Shown here: positions 57,497 through 64,000 of the stretch, piece by piece
How the letters are laid out: each line of letters begins with the position of its first letter
How positions within the stretch are numbered: position 1 is the stretch's first letter
From: Halorussus ruber
Lineage (GTDB): Archaea; Halobacteriota; Halobacteria; Halobacteriales; Haladaptataceae
Length of the DNA: 64,000 nucleotides
Direction of reading: 5' to 3'
NCBI RefSeq assembly: GCF_004765785.1
Contig: NZ_SBIT01000006.1
Span: 186,001 to 250,000, forward strand
The notes under the pieces: generated by a model
What the model was told of the DNA's origin: nothing
Database searches by the model: none
The model's input: the letters and a program-made list of their open reading frames with translations, nothing else
Translations under genes and position numbers: made by a program

Positions 57497-58723
57497 TTAA
57501 TACATTTCTTCCCGCTCCGAGGCCAACGCCCGTAACCGCGAGATTCGCTCCTCGGTCGCCGGATGAGTCGCCACGTCGAGGGGCAGGCCCGCGAGCGGGT
57601 CGTCGCCGATGCCCTTCTCGCCTCCGCTACCGTCCTCCTCCCCGCGAACGATGCCGTGCGGGAGGAGGCAGAGTTCTCGGACCCCACTCGCTCGAACGTC
57701 CGCGGTCGGCCGCGAGGAGGCATCGGCATCCAGTTTCTCCAGCGCGCTCGCCAGCGCGGCGGGGTTCCCGGCCAGCACGGCCCCGGCGCGGTCGGCGGCG
57801 AACTCCCGGTAGCGCGAGAGGTGGCCGCTCAGGATTGCGACCGGGAGCGCCAGCAGGCCGAGCGCGACCCCGCCGAACAGGACCGAGAAGGCGACGAACG
57901 CGCCGAACGCGAGGAGGGACGCGACGCTGAACGGCGGCGCGGCGACCAGCGCGGTGCTGGCGGCGTAGCCTACGACCGCCGCGAGACCGAGCGCGAGTGT
58001 CCGGGCAGAGCCGGAGAGATTCCGAAACAGCGAGTAGTCGTCGTTCGCCAGCGCCGGGAGGAAGGTCGCAAGCGTCATGACCGCGGCGTCTCTGTTCCGG
58101 AGGTGCGCGAGTTCGTGGGCCAGCACGGCGTCGAGTTCGTCCGCGGAAAGCGCCTCCAACAGGCCGGTCGAGACCACCACGGTCCCGCCGCGCACGTCGC
58201 CGACCGTGAAGCAGTTGGCCGTCTCGGTCTCCGCGACAGCGAGGTCCGGCGGCGTCATCTCGGCCGTCTGGGCGAGTCGCCGGAGGCGCGACTGGAGATT
58301 CGGGTACTCGTCGGACGAAACTCGCCGGGCGTCCGCGGTGCCGAGCGCCTCTCGGCGCGTGTATTCAAGTTGAACCCACGCGAGCGCGAGGGTGGCAACC
58401 GCGACGAGCGCGACCCACGCCGCGGTACCGACGAGACCGGCGTCTCCGGCCGCGCTACCGACGAGACCGGTCGCATCTCCGGCCGCGCCGCCGACTGTGC
58501 CGCCGACCAGCGCGACCAGCCACGGCCGGAACAGGTACGCCAGAACCGCGACGAACGCCGCGTCGGCGGCCAGCACGAGGACGAGAACCGCGACGATGCG
58601 TCGAGTTAGCTCGGAGTCCGAGTCCGACGCTGGTCGCCCGGAGCGCGACGCTCGCGGCCTCGCGCCGTCTGACCGGCCGTCGTTCGAGGAGTGGGCGTCG
58701 TTCGAGGAGGGAGTCGGTGACAT
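57497..58723 (-). CDS. M48-family membrane metalloprotease (HtpX-like)
   Basis: 408 residues from the ATG at 58723; upstream in-frame sequence is not coding. Two membrane segments lie at about residues 50-75 and 100-120. The catalytic site is LAHELAHLRNRDAA (HExxH, about residue 208), with the third ligand in EFAADRAGAVLAGN. Further hydrophobic segments follow at 235-320. It should degrade or process membrane proteins. GLVGSAAGDAGLVGTAA shows a duplicated piece. It is divergent from the DUF4129 operon at 58793, with 69 bases between. Confidence 0.9.
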   Translation of the reverse strand: MSPTPSSNDAHSSNDGRSDGARPRASRSGRPASDSDSELTRRIVAVLVLVLAADAAFVAVLAYLFRPWLVALVGGTVGGAAGDATGLVGSAAGDAGLVGTAAWVALVAVATLALAWVQLEYTRREALGTADARRVSSDEYPNLQSRLRRLAQTAEMTPPDLAVAETETANCFTVGDVRGGTVVVSTGLLEALSADELDAVLAHELAHLRNRDAAVMTLATFLPALANDDYSLFRNLSGSARTLALGLAAVVGYAASTALVAAPPFSVASLLAFGAFVAFSVLFGGVALGLLALPVAILSGHLSRYREFAADRAGAVLAGNPAALASALEKLDADASSRPTADVRASGVRELCLLPHGIVRGEEDGSGGEKGIGDDPLAGLPLDVATHPATEERISRLRALASEREEMY

Positions 58724-58756
58724 GGAGGGCGGAGTACGTACACCTATACTGGAGAG

Positions 58757-58775
58757 GGAAGATATATTTGACTGA
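58757..58775. promoter_or_regulatory. AT-rich element shared by divergent genes
   Basis: The bases agatatatttgactgaaag contain atatat, palindromic and TATA-like, 35-45 bases before the protease ATG and about 25-30 bases before the GTG at 58793. It is the only AT-rich piece in the 69-base space, so both divergent genes probably use it. Confidence 0.45.
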
Positions 58776-58792
58776 AAGTTATCCTCCCAGTC

Positions 58793-59902
58793 GTGGCACA
58801 CGAACGTCGCCGCGCCGCCCTCGCCGCCCTCTGCGTCTTCGCCGTCGCCTTCGCCGCCACCCTCCTGCCCGCCAGCGGTTTCGGGAGCCAACCCGCTGGC
58901 GTCGGCATCGGCGACGACGGCCCGGACGCCCCGCCGGGCGGCGACACCGGCCCCGAAGACCCCGGTAGCGCCCCCGAACAAGACCCCCAGACCTCGACGC
59001 CCCCCGCGACGCCGACGACCGCGGCCGGTTCCGGCGGGAGTTCCGGGGATGGCTCCCCGACGACTACGACAACGACGACAACGACGACCGCGGCCGGTTC
59101 CGGCGATTCCGGCGGGAGCGCCGGTCTCCGAGAGGCCTTCGCCAGCGTCGTCCTCACCGCGCTCGGCGTCGTCGGCGTCCTCGCCCTCGTCGGGTTCTGG
59201 ACCGGCGCGCTGGCGATTAGCGCCGGTGCTGGCGCGGCCGCCGCCGGACCCCTCCCGTTCACCCTCGTCGTCGGCGGGCGACCCGTCGGCGAACTCGTCG
59301 GCGCGATTCCGACCTGGACGATGGGACTCGTGGTCGGCCTCTCGGCGTCGGTCCCCCGACTGCTCGACGACGCCGCGACCCTGACCGGCGAGGTCGGCCG
59401 GAGCGCCGGGACCCTCCTCGGCGGTCTCGCAAGGGGAACCGGCCGAGCCTTCCGCGTCGGTGCGAAGGGCCTCGCCGTGACCGTCACCGCGGTTCCGCGC
59501 GCCCTCGCCGGTCTCGGAGCGGGCGCAGGTGTCCTCTCCAGTCTCGGCAACGTGAGCGTCCCGCGCATCGGTCGCGGCGGAGACGACCGCGAGAGTGGGC
59601 GAACCCGGTCGAGCGCCGGGAGCGCAGACCCCGAGGAGACCGCCCCGCCCTCCGTCGAGGAGGCGTGGGAGTCGATGCGCAATCGCGTGCCGGTCAGCAA
59701 CCGCGAGGCCCGGACGCCCGGCGAAGTCGCCCGCGCGGCGGCTCGGCGGGGCTACCCCGACGAGGCTGTCCGGCAGCTCACCGACGCCTTCCGCGAGGTC
59801 AGGTACGGCGGCCTCCCCCGCGAGGACCGAACCGACTCGGCGCGCTCGGCGCTCTCTCGACTCAGGGACTACTGGCGAGACGAGCGGGGAGGCGAGAAAT
59901 GA
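58793..59902 (+). CDS. DUF4129-containing membrane protein
   Basis: 369 residues from a GTG start. A signal or first membrane segment (RRRAALAALCVFAVAFAATL) is followed by a Pro/Thr/Gly-rich stretch with T10, a second hydrophobic region (about 115-190), and a soluble C-terminus. That C-terminus (about residues 290-365) has AWESMRNRVPVSNREARTPGEVARAA, AARRGYPDEAVRQLTDAFRE and VRYGG, the DUF4129 domain found beside transglutaminase and DUF58 genes. It opens a four-gene operon: its stop overlaps the next ATG by 4 bases. Confidence 0.75.
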   Translation: MAHERRRAALAALCVFAVAFAATLLPASGFGSQPAGVGIGDDGPDAPPGGDTGPEDPGSAPEQDPQTSTPPATPTTAAGSGGSSGDGSPTTTTTTTTTTAAGSGDSGGSAGLREAFASVVLTALGVVGVLALVGFWTGALAISAGAGAAAAGPLPFTLVVGGRPVGELVGAIPTWTMGLVVGLSASVPRLLDDAATLTGEVGRSAGTLLGGLARGTGRAFRVGAKGLAVTVTAVPRALAGLGAGAGVLSSLGNVSVPRIGRGGDDRESGRTRSSAGSADPEETAPPSVEEAWESMRNRVPVSNREARTPGEVARAAARRGYPDEAVRQLTDAFREVRYGGLPREDRTDSARSALSRLRDYWRDERGGEK

Positions 59903-60633
59903 TACGACCGCTCTTCCGACTCCTCGGACGCGCCAGCGCCAAGATTCTCCAGCCGCGGACGCTCGCGGTTATCGGCGGGTCGTCGCTGGCGCTCGCGGTC
60001 GGCGTGGCCGTCCTGCCGCGGCTGTTCCCGGCCGCGGTCTTCCGGCCGATTTCGGGGGTCGTCGCCTCTCCCCTCGCAATCGTCCTCTTCAGCGTCGCCG
60101 CGGGCCTGCTGGGCGCGCAGGCGCTCCGCCAGACCGCGAGCGACGCGGCGGACTTCGAGGACGAAAAAAGGAACCGAGACGCGAGCCCGGACCGCTGGAC
60201 GCCCGAACGAGCGCCCGAGAAGGCCTACTACGACGAGTACCGGACCACCGGCAGTCAAATCGACTCGGTGTTCGAGTTGAATCCCGGCGAGTCGAGCGAC
60301 CTCCGGGCGCGCGAGCGGACGGCCCGAAAGCGAATCCGAGAAATCGCCGTCTCGGTCGTCGCGGCCGACGAAAACGTTAGCGAGGAGGCCGCGGCCGAGC
60401 GAATCGCCGACGGGTCGTGGACCGACGACCCGCGGGCGGCGGCGCTGGTCGGCGGGCACCACCTCGCGCCGCTCCGGACCCGCATCCGCGACTGGGCCAG
60501 CGGCGAGCGATTCGAGCGGTGGGCGACCCGCGCGCTCGCCGAAATCGAAGCGCGAGAGCGCGGCGAGACAAATACAGAGAATTCCGAGAGCAATAATTTG
60601 GAAGGTAAGAAAAATAAGGAGGTGGCTCGATGA
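59899..60633 (+). CDS. membrane protein, DUF7269-like, of the DUF58 operon
   Basis: 244 residues. Two N-terminal membrane segments (about 18-42 and 52-75) are followed by a soluble, charged domain: SQIDSVFELNPGESSDLRARERTARKRIREIAVSVV and ERIADGSWTDDPRAAALVGG. The start overlaps the DUF4129 stop, and its own stop overlaps the DUF58 start, so it is translated in coupling. I infer a role in an envelope complex from context; the family name is from memory. Confidence 0.65.
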   Translation: MIRPLFRLLGRASAKILQPRTLAVIGGSSLALAVGVAVLPRLFPAAVFRPISGVVASPLAIVLFSVAAGLLGAQALRQTASDAADFEDEKRNRDASPDRWTPERAPEKAYYDEYRTTGSQIDSVFELNPGESSDLRARERTARKRIREIAVSVVAADENVSEEAAAERIADGSWTDDPRAAALVGGHHLAPLRTRIRDWASGERFERWATRALAEIEARERGETNTENSESNNLEGKKNKEVAR

Positions 60634-62153
60634 TGGACACCAGATTCGTCGTCACCGCGCTTACGGTGGGCGTTCTCGGGGTCGTCTACTTCGCGGCCTT
60701 CCGCGTCACGAGCGCCAAGCGAGGCTACCGGAGTCGAGACAGCGACGGCGAGCGCGGTACTGTCGAAAAAGTCCTCGACGCCAGCCAGAGCGACGACTCC
60801 GGCCAGAGCGACGACTCCGGCCAGAGCGACGACTCGGCGACCGATTCCGCCGCGGCGGAATCAGTCGTCGGACCGCCGGTCCACCGGAACGGCCCCCGAT
60901 GGAACCCCGGCACGACGGTCGCCCTGCTGGCTGGTGCGGGCGGCATCCTGACGAAGAACACGACGATGTTCCTCGCCGGAGTCGTCGGGTTCGCCTACGC
61001 GGCCTACCAGTACGGCACCCGACCGCCCGCGTTCTCGGTGTCGGTCGAGCGCGACATCGACGAGCGCTCGCCCCTGCCGAGCAGGGACGTGGAAGTCACG
61101 CTGACCGTCCGAAACGACGGCGAGGAGCCAATCGCGGACCTGCGAATCGTGGACGGCGTGCCCGAGAAACTCGGCGTCGTGTCGGGGTCGCCGCGCCACT
61201 GCACCAGTCTCCGGGCCGGTGAGGAGGCCACCTTCTCCTACGCGGTCCGGGCGCACCGCGGTACCCACGAGTTCGGCCCGACCAGTCTGGTCGCCCGGAA
61301 CGTCAGCGGGAGCGCAGAGCGCCGGTTCGAGCGCGAGGACGAGGGCCGGATTACCTGCCAGACCAGAGCCGACGACGTGCCCCTCCCGGCCGATACCTCC
61401 TCGCACCCCGGCCACATCACGACCGACTCGGGCGGCGAGGGCGTGGAGTTCTACGCGACCCGCGAGTACCACTCCTCCGACTCGATGAGCCGAATCGACT
61501 GGAAGCGATACGCCAAGACCAACGAGCTGACCACCGTCGAGTTCCGCGAGACCCGGGCCGCGACCGTGATGGTGGTCGTGGACGCCCGGACGCCCTGCCG
61601 GGTCGCGCGCCGGGAGGGCGAACCCGACGCGGTGGAGTTGAGCGAGTACGCCGCCGAGCGACTGGTCGAGGCGTTCGTCCGGCGCAACGACAGGGTCGGC
61701 CTCGCCGTCTTCGGCCCGGCCGAGCGCTACCTCGACCCCGCGGGCGGCGACGAGCAGGTCGCTCGCATCCGGGCCGAACTCGAAGCCAGTTCGGCAGGGA
61801 ACGAATCGGTGACGGGTATCTTCGGCGACGAGCGCCGGAACCGAGCCGACGAGTCCAGATTCGAGACACTCCGCAAGCGGATGCCCGACGCCGCGCAGGT
61901 GGTCTTCCTCTCGCCGATGGCCGACGACTACGCCGCGGAGGTCGCCGAGCGGTTCCGGGCCTACGGCCACGCCGTGACGGTCGTGAGTCCCGACGTGACC
62001 GGGACCGGCACGCCCGGCGGCGGGGTCGAGCGAATCGAGCGCGGTCGCCGACTCGCCGAGGTCCGCGGCGGGAAGATCCGCGTCGCGGACTGGTCGCCCG
62101 ACGACCCGATACGCGTCGCCGTCTCGAAGGCGACCGCGAGGTGGTCCGGATGA
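60630..62153 (+). CDS. DUF58-domain protein
   Basis: 507 residues from the ATG at 60630 (a second ATG follows directly). Two membrane segments (about 4-24 and 100-125) flank an acidic linker with the repeat SDDSGQSDDSGQ. A beta domain (about 145-260) is followed by the DUF58 core with GVEFYATREYHSSDSMSRIDWKRYAKTNEL (read across residues 271-300) and a VWA-like fold: VMVVVDARTPCRVAR, RNDRVGLAVFG, AAQVVFLSPMAD. DUF58 proteins work with MoxR ATPases in metal-dependent activation; no MoxR gene is in this window. Confidence 0.85.
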   Translation: MMDTRFVVTALTVGVLGVVYFAAFRVTSAKRGYRSRDSDGERGTVEKVLDASQSDDSGQSDDSGQSDDSATDSAAAESVVGPPVHRNGPRWNPGTTVALLAGAGGILTKNTTMFLAGVVGFAYAAYQYGTRPPAFSVSVERDIDERSPLPSRDVEVTLTVRNDGEEPIADLRIVDGVPEKLGVVSGSPRHCTSLRAGEEATFSYAVRAHRGTHEFGPTSLVARNVSGSAERRFEREDEGRITCQTRADDVPLPADTSSHPGHITTDSGGEGVEFYATREYHSSDSMSRIDWKRYAKTNELTTVEFRETRAATVMVVVDARTPCRVARREGEPDAVELSEYAAERLVEAFVRRNDRVGLAVFGPAERYLDPAGGDEQVARIRAELEASSAGNESVTGIFGDERRNRADESRFETLRKRMPDAAQVVFLSPMADDYAAEVAERFRAYGHAVTVVSPDVTGTGTPGGGVERIERGRRLAEVRGGKIRVADWSPDDPIRVAVSKATARWSG

Positions 62154-63634
62154 GCGGACGAGCGATTTCGGCGTCCCCGGAACGAGGAGCGACGAGTTTC
62201 GGCGGGACCGTCGCGGTCCTCGTGACCGCGGCGGTGGGCCTCGCGCTCGGCGTCGCCAGCGGGAGCCTCTGGCCCACGCTCGGCGGACTGGCGGGCGCGG
62301 TAATCGCGGCGCTGGGCATCCGAGCGATTCAGTTCGAGACCAACGCCCGGCGCGCGGTCGGAAGCGTCGCCCTCGTCTCCGGCGCGGCGGCGTTCGCTGG
62401 CGTGGCGCTGGCAGGCGACCCCGTCGCGCTGCTCGTCGGGACCGCGGTGGTTGCCGCCGCGGTCAACGCCGTCGTCTCCTTCGACGCGACCGTCGAGCGC
62501 CCGGCGGTCTCGTCGGTCTGGCGGTCGGCGACCGTCCTCACGCTCGGGGCAGTCCTCGCGGTCGGCCTCCACCTCGGGATGGTCGGCGCGTTCGGGCAAC
62601 TGCTCGGCGTCGGCGTCTCGGGGTTCTCCTCGACCAGCGCGCTCGCCCTGCTGGTGGTCCTACAGGTCCAACTCTTCGTCTTCGCCGAACTGCTGCACCT
62701 CGTGGTGCCGATACTCGACCGGTGGCTCCCCGACGAGCGGGACGTGCGGGCCGCGACCGTCGAGCGGTTCGACTTCCGGGCCGAGGACGCCCCGCGGGCC
62801 TACTGGGTCGCGTTCGTCCTGCAGACCGGCCTCGCGCTGAGTTCGTGGGGGCCGCGGTGGTTCGCGGCCTTCCTCGACCTGCTGTCGGTCCTCGGGCGAG
62901 CGATAGAACTGGTGCTGACGACGGGCGTTCTGCACCTCCCGCTCTCGGTCGCAATCCTCGGTCTGTTCGGCGTCCTGCTGGCGCGGGGCGTGCAGGCGCT
63001 GTTCGTCAGTTGGGCCGGGAGCGACCCGCCGCGGGCGATGGCCCACGCCGCGGGCGGGTTCGTGACGCTCGGGGTGGCCGTCTTGCTGGCGCTCTCGCCC
63101 GCCGGGGACGCGCTCCTCGCCGCCGCGGGGCCGGGGTGGACCGCGACGATACACGACGTCGGCCTGACGGCGGCGCTCGCTGGCGCGGTCGCAACCGCGC
63201 TGTTCGCCGTCGCGGCCGCCCGGCGAGGTCTCGCCGTCTTGGTCGCGCCGTGGGTCGCCACGGAGTCGGCCACCGGGTTCGCGGTCGCTGGCGGCGCGCT
63301 CTTCGCGGCCGCGCTGGTCGTCGCCGAGGGCGGCGGGTCCGCGCTTGCCGCGCTGGCAGGGGTCGCCGGGGCGCTCGTGGTCCACGACCTCGGGAGCAAC
63401 GCCGTGGACCTCGGCGTGCAGGTCGGCCGCGAGGCCGAGACGCGGACCGGCGAGGCCGCCCATGCGGTCGGAAGCCTGCTGGTCGGGGCCGGAGCCGTCG
63501 CGCTGGCCGGTGCGACCGCCTTCGTCATGGGCGCGGTCGAGTTCTCGGTCGCGGCGTGGCGGGCCAGACTCGCCGTCGCGCTCCTGCTGGTCGCGGTGCT
63601 GTGCTTCGTGGTGCTGTTCGAGCGCGAGGAGTAG
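62150..63634 (+). CDS. polytopic membrane protein ending the DUF58 operon (DUF7519-like)
   Basis: 494 residues from the ATG at 62150, which overlaps the DUF58 stop. About 12 hydrophobic segments, rich in Ala, Val and Gly, with a central soluble loop WLPDERDVRAATVERFDFRAEDAPRAYW (about residues 190-220). No transporter motif is visible. It would be the membrane base of the complex encoded by the operon. The family name is from memory. After its stop the gap of 73 bases leads to the convergent NikR-like gene. Confidence 0.65.
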   Translation: MSGRAISASPERGATSFGGTVAVLVTAAVGLALGVASGSLWPTLGGLAGAVIAALGIRAIQFETNARRAVGSVALVSGAAAFAGVALAGDPVALLVGTAVVAAAVNAVVSFDATVERPAVSSVWRSATVLTLGAVLAVGLHLGMVGAFGQLLGVGVSGFSSTSALALLVVLQVQLFVFAELLHLVVPILDRWLPDERDVRAATVERFDFRAEDAPRAYWVAFVLQTGLALSSWGPRWFAAFLDLLSVLGRAIELVLTTGVLHLPLSVAILGLFGVLLARGVQALFVSWAGSDPPRAMAHAAGGFVTLGVAVLLALSPAGDALLAAAGPGWTATIHDVGLTAALAGAVATALFAVAAARRGLAVLVAPWVATESATGFAVAGGALFAAALVVAEGGGSALAALAGVAGALVVHDLGSNAVDLGVQVGREAETRTGEAAHAVGSLLVGAGAVALAGATAFVMGAVEFSVAAWRARLAVALLLVAVLCFVVLFEREE

Positions 63635-63707
63635 CGGAATAATTTTGTCTGTTTGAGACTTAGACCTGTTTTGAAAATGGTTGTGTAGTTGGTTAGCGTC
63701 GGCGAAA

Positions 63708-64000
63708 TTACTCCCGGTCGGTTCCTAGCACCATCACTTTCACTCGCGCCACCGAGTCGAAGTCCCGCAGTCGGTAGACCAGATTCCGGACCTCCTCGGC
63801 CGGACCCTCGCAGAAGGCGGTCTCCATGCACCACTCGCCCTTGTGGACGTGGTTGGTCGAGGTAATCACGTCGCCGAACTCGTGTTGAATCGCGTGGAGG
63901 TCGTGGATGACGGGGTCGTGTTCGTAGTCGTAGGCCAGCACGGCCGTCACGGTGCCCTCGGCCGCTTCGAGTTCGGCGTGCGATTCGACGTACTCGCGCA
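63708..64000 (-). CDS. NikR-like nickel-responsive regulator, partial
   Basis: The right edge cuts the gene: the frame is open to base 64000, so the ribbon-helix-helix DNA-binding domain at the N-terminus is outside. Visible is the C-terminal metal-sensing ACT-like domain: TVTAVLAYDYEHDPVIHDLHAIQHEFGD, STNHVHKGEWCMETAFCEG, with the His-x-His and Cys pattern that binds Ni in NikR (the His-to-Cys spacing is one residue shorter than in E. coli NikR), and VRNLVYRLRDFDSVARVKVM. It represses nickel uptake when Ni is bound. It converges on the DUF58 operon. Confidence 0.8.
   Translation of the reverse strand, partial: REYVESHAELEAAEGTVTAVLAYDYEHDPVIHDLHAIQHEFGDVITSTNHVHKGEWCMETAFCEGPAEEVRNLVYRLRDFDSVARVKVMVLGTDRE

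Overview
The window is a piece of a haloarchaeal (class Halobacteria) chromosome or megaplasmid. The evidence is the combination of GC-rich DNA, very acidic predicted proteins, a TFB general transcription factor, a TatA translocase subunit, many twin-arginine (Tat) signal peptides, a C-terminal PGF-CTERM surface-sorting tail, bacterio-opsin-activator-type and winged-helix regulators, and starts lying about 25-35 bases after a TATA element (leaderless style). No rRNA, tRNA or CRISPR array was recognised. The species cannot be told from the sequence alone.

Layout, left to right. 1-3.9 kb: end of a Gfo/Idh/MocA oxidoreductase, a D-galactonate dehydratase (dgoD) with a small partner, an orphan IS630-type HTH protein followed by a chain of strong hairpins, and a NUP-family purine nucleoside protein. 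4.2-11.6 kb: two cell-surface proteins, a 1894-residue giant (FG-GAP propeller, VWA domain, Thr-rich stalks) and a PGF-CTERM beta-propeller. 11.7-13.5 kb: an AT-rich three-gene island, clearly foreign in composition, with divergent genes around one palindromic TATA box; one product looks like a nucleoside-deoxyribosyltransferase/TIR-like protein. 13.6-22 kb: alcohol dehydrogenase, secreted Tat protein, membrane-anchored winged-helix regulator, cyclase-family hydrolase, membrane proteins, GNAT acetyltransferase, and several tiny zinc-ribbon proteins. 22-36 kb: two sugar-nucleotide epimerases, MFS carrier, P450, luciferase-like oxidoreductase, ThDP enzyme, PQQ-type propeller, S41 peptidase and a degenerate XdhC. 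35-38 kb: remnants of a PAS gene and of an IS605-type end, an AT microsatellite, and an NCS2 purine/uracil permease.

38.6-54.8 kb: secreted helical protein, bacterio-opsin-activator-type regulator, second P450, OsmC, ABC-2 exporter pair, a frameshifted DUF1028 gene divergent from gamma-glutamyltransferase, an isolated sufB, tatA, CPBP protease, TFB, and a winged-helix/DUF7521-like pair. 55.3-57.5 kb: an accessory stretch of lower GC with a Tat lipoprotein, a two-gene operon of unknown proteins and a truncated gene. 57.5-63.6 kb: an M48 protease divergent from a tightly overlapping four-gene operon (DUF4129, membrane protein, DUF58, polytopic membrane protein). The right edge cuts a NikR-like regulator.

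A theme that runs through the window is a set of intergenic, modular palindromic repeats (near 4.0, 14.9, 31.8-32.2, 47.8, 48.4, 53.9 and 55.2 kb) that share the same hairpin modules in different combinations. They resemble non-autonomous transposon or REP-like elements and account for most of the gene-free stretches longer than 300 bases. The most promising candidates for undescribed biology are the AT-rich island, the Tat-protein operon at 56-57 kb, and this repeat family.
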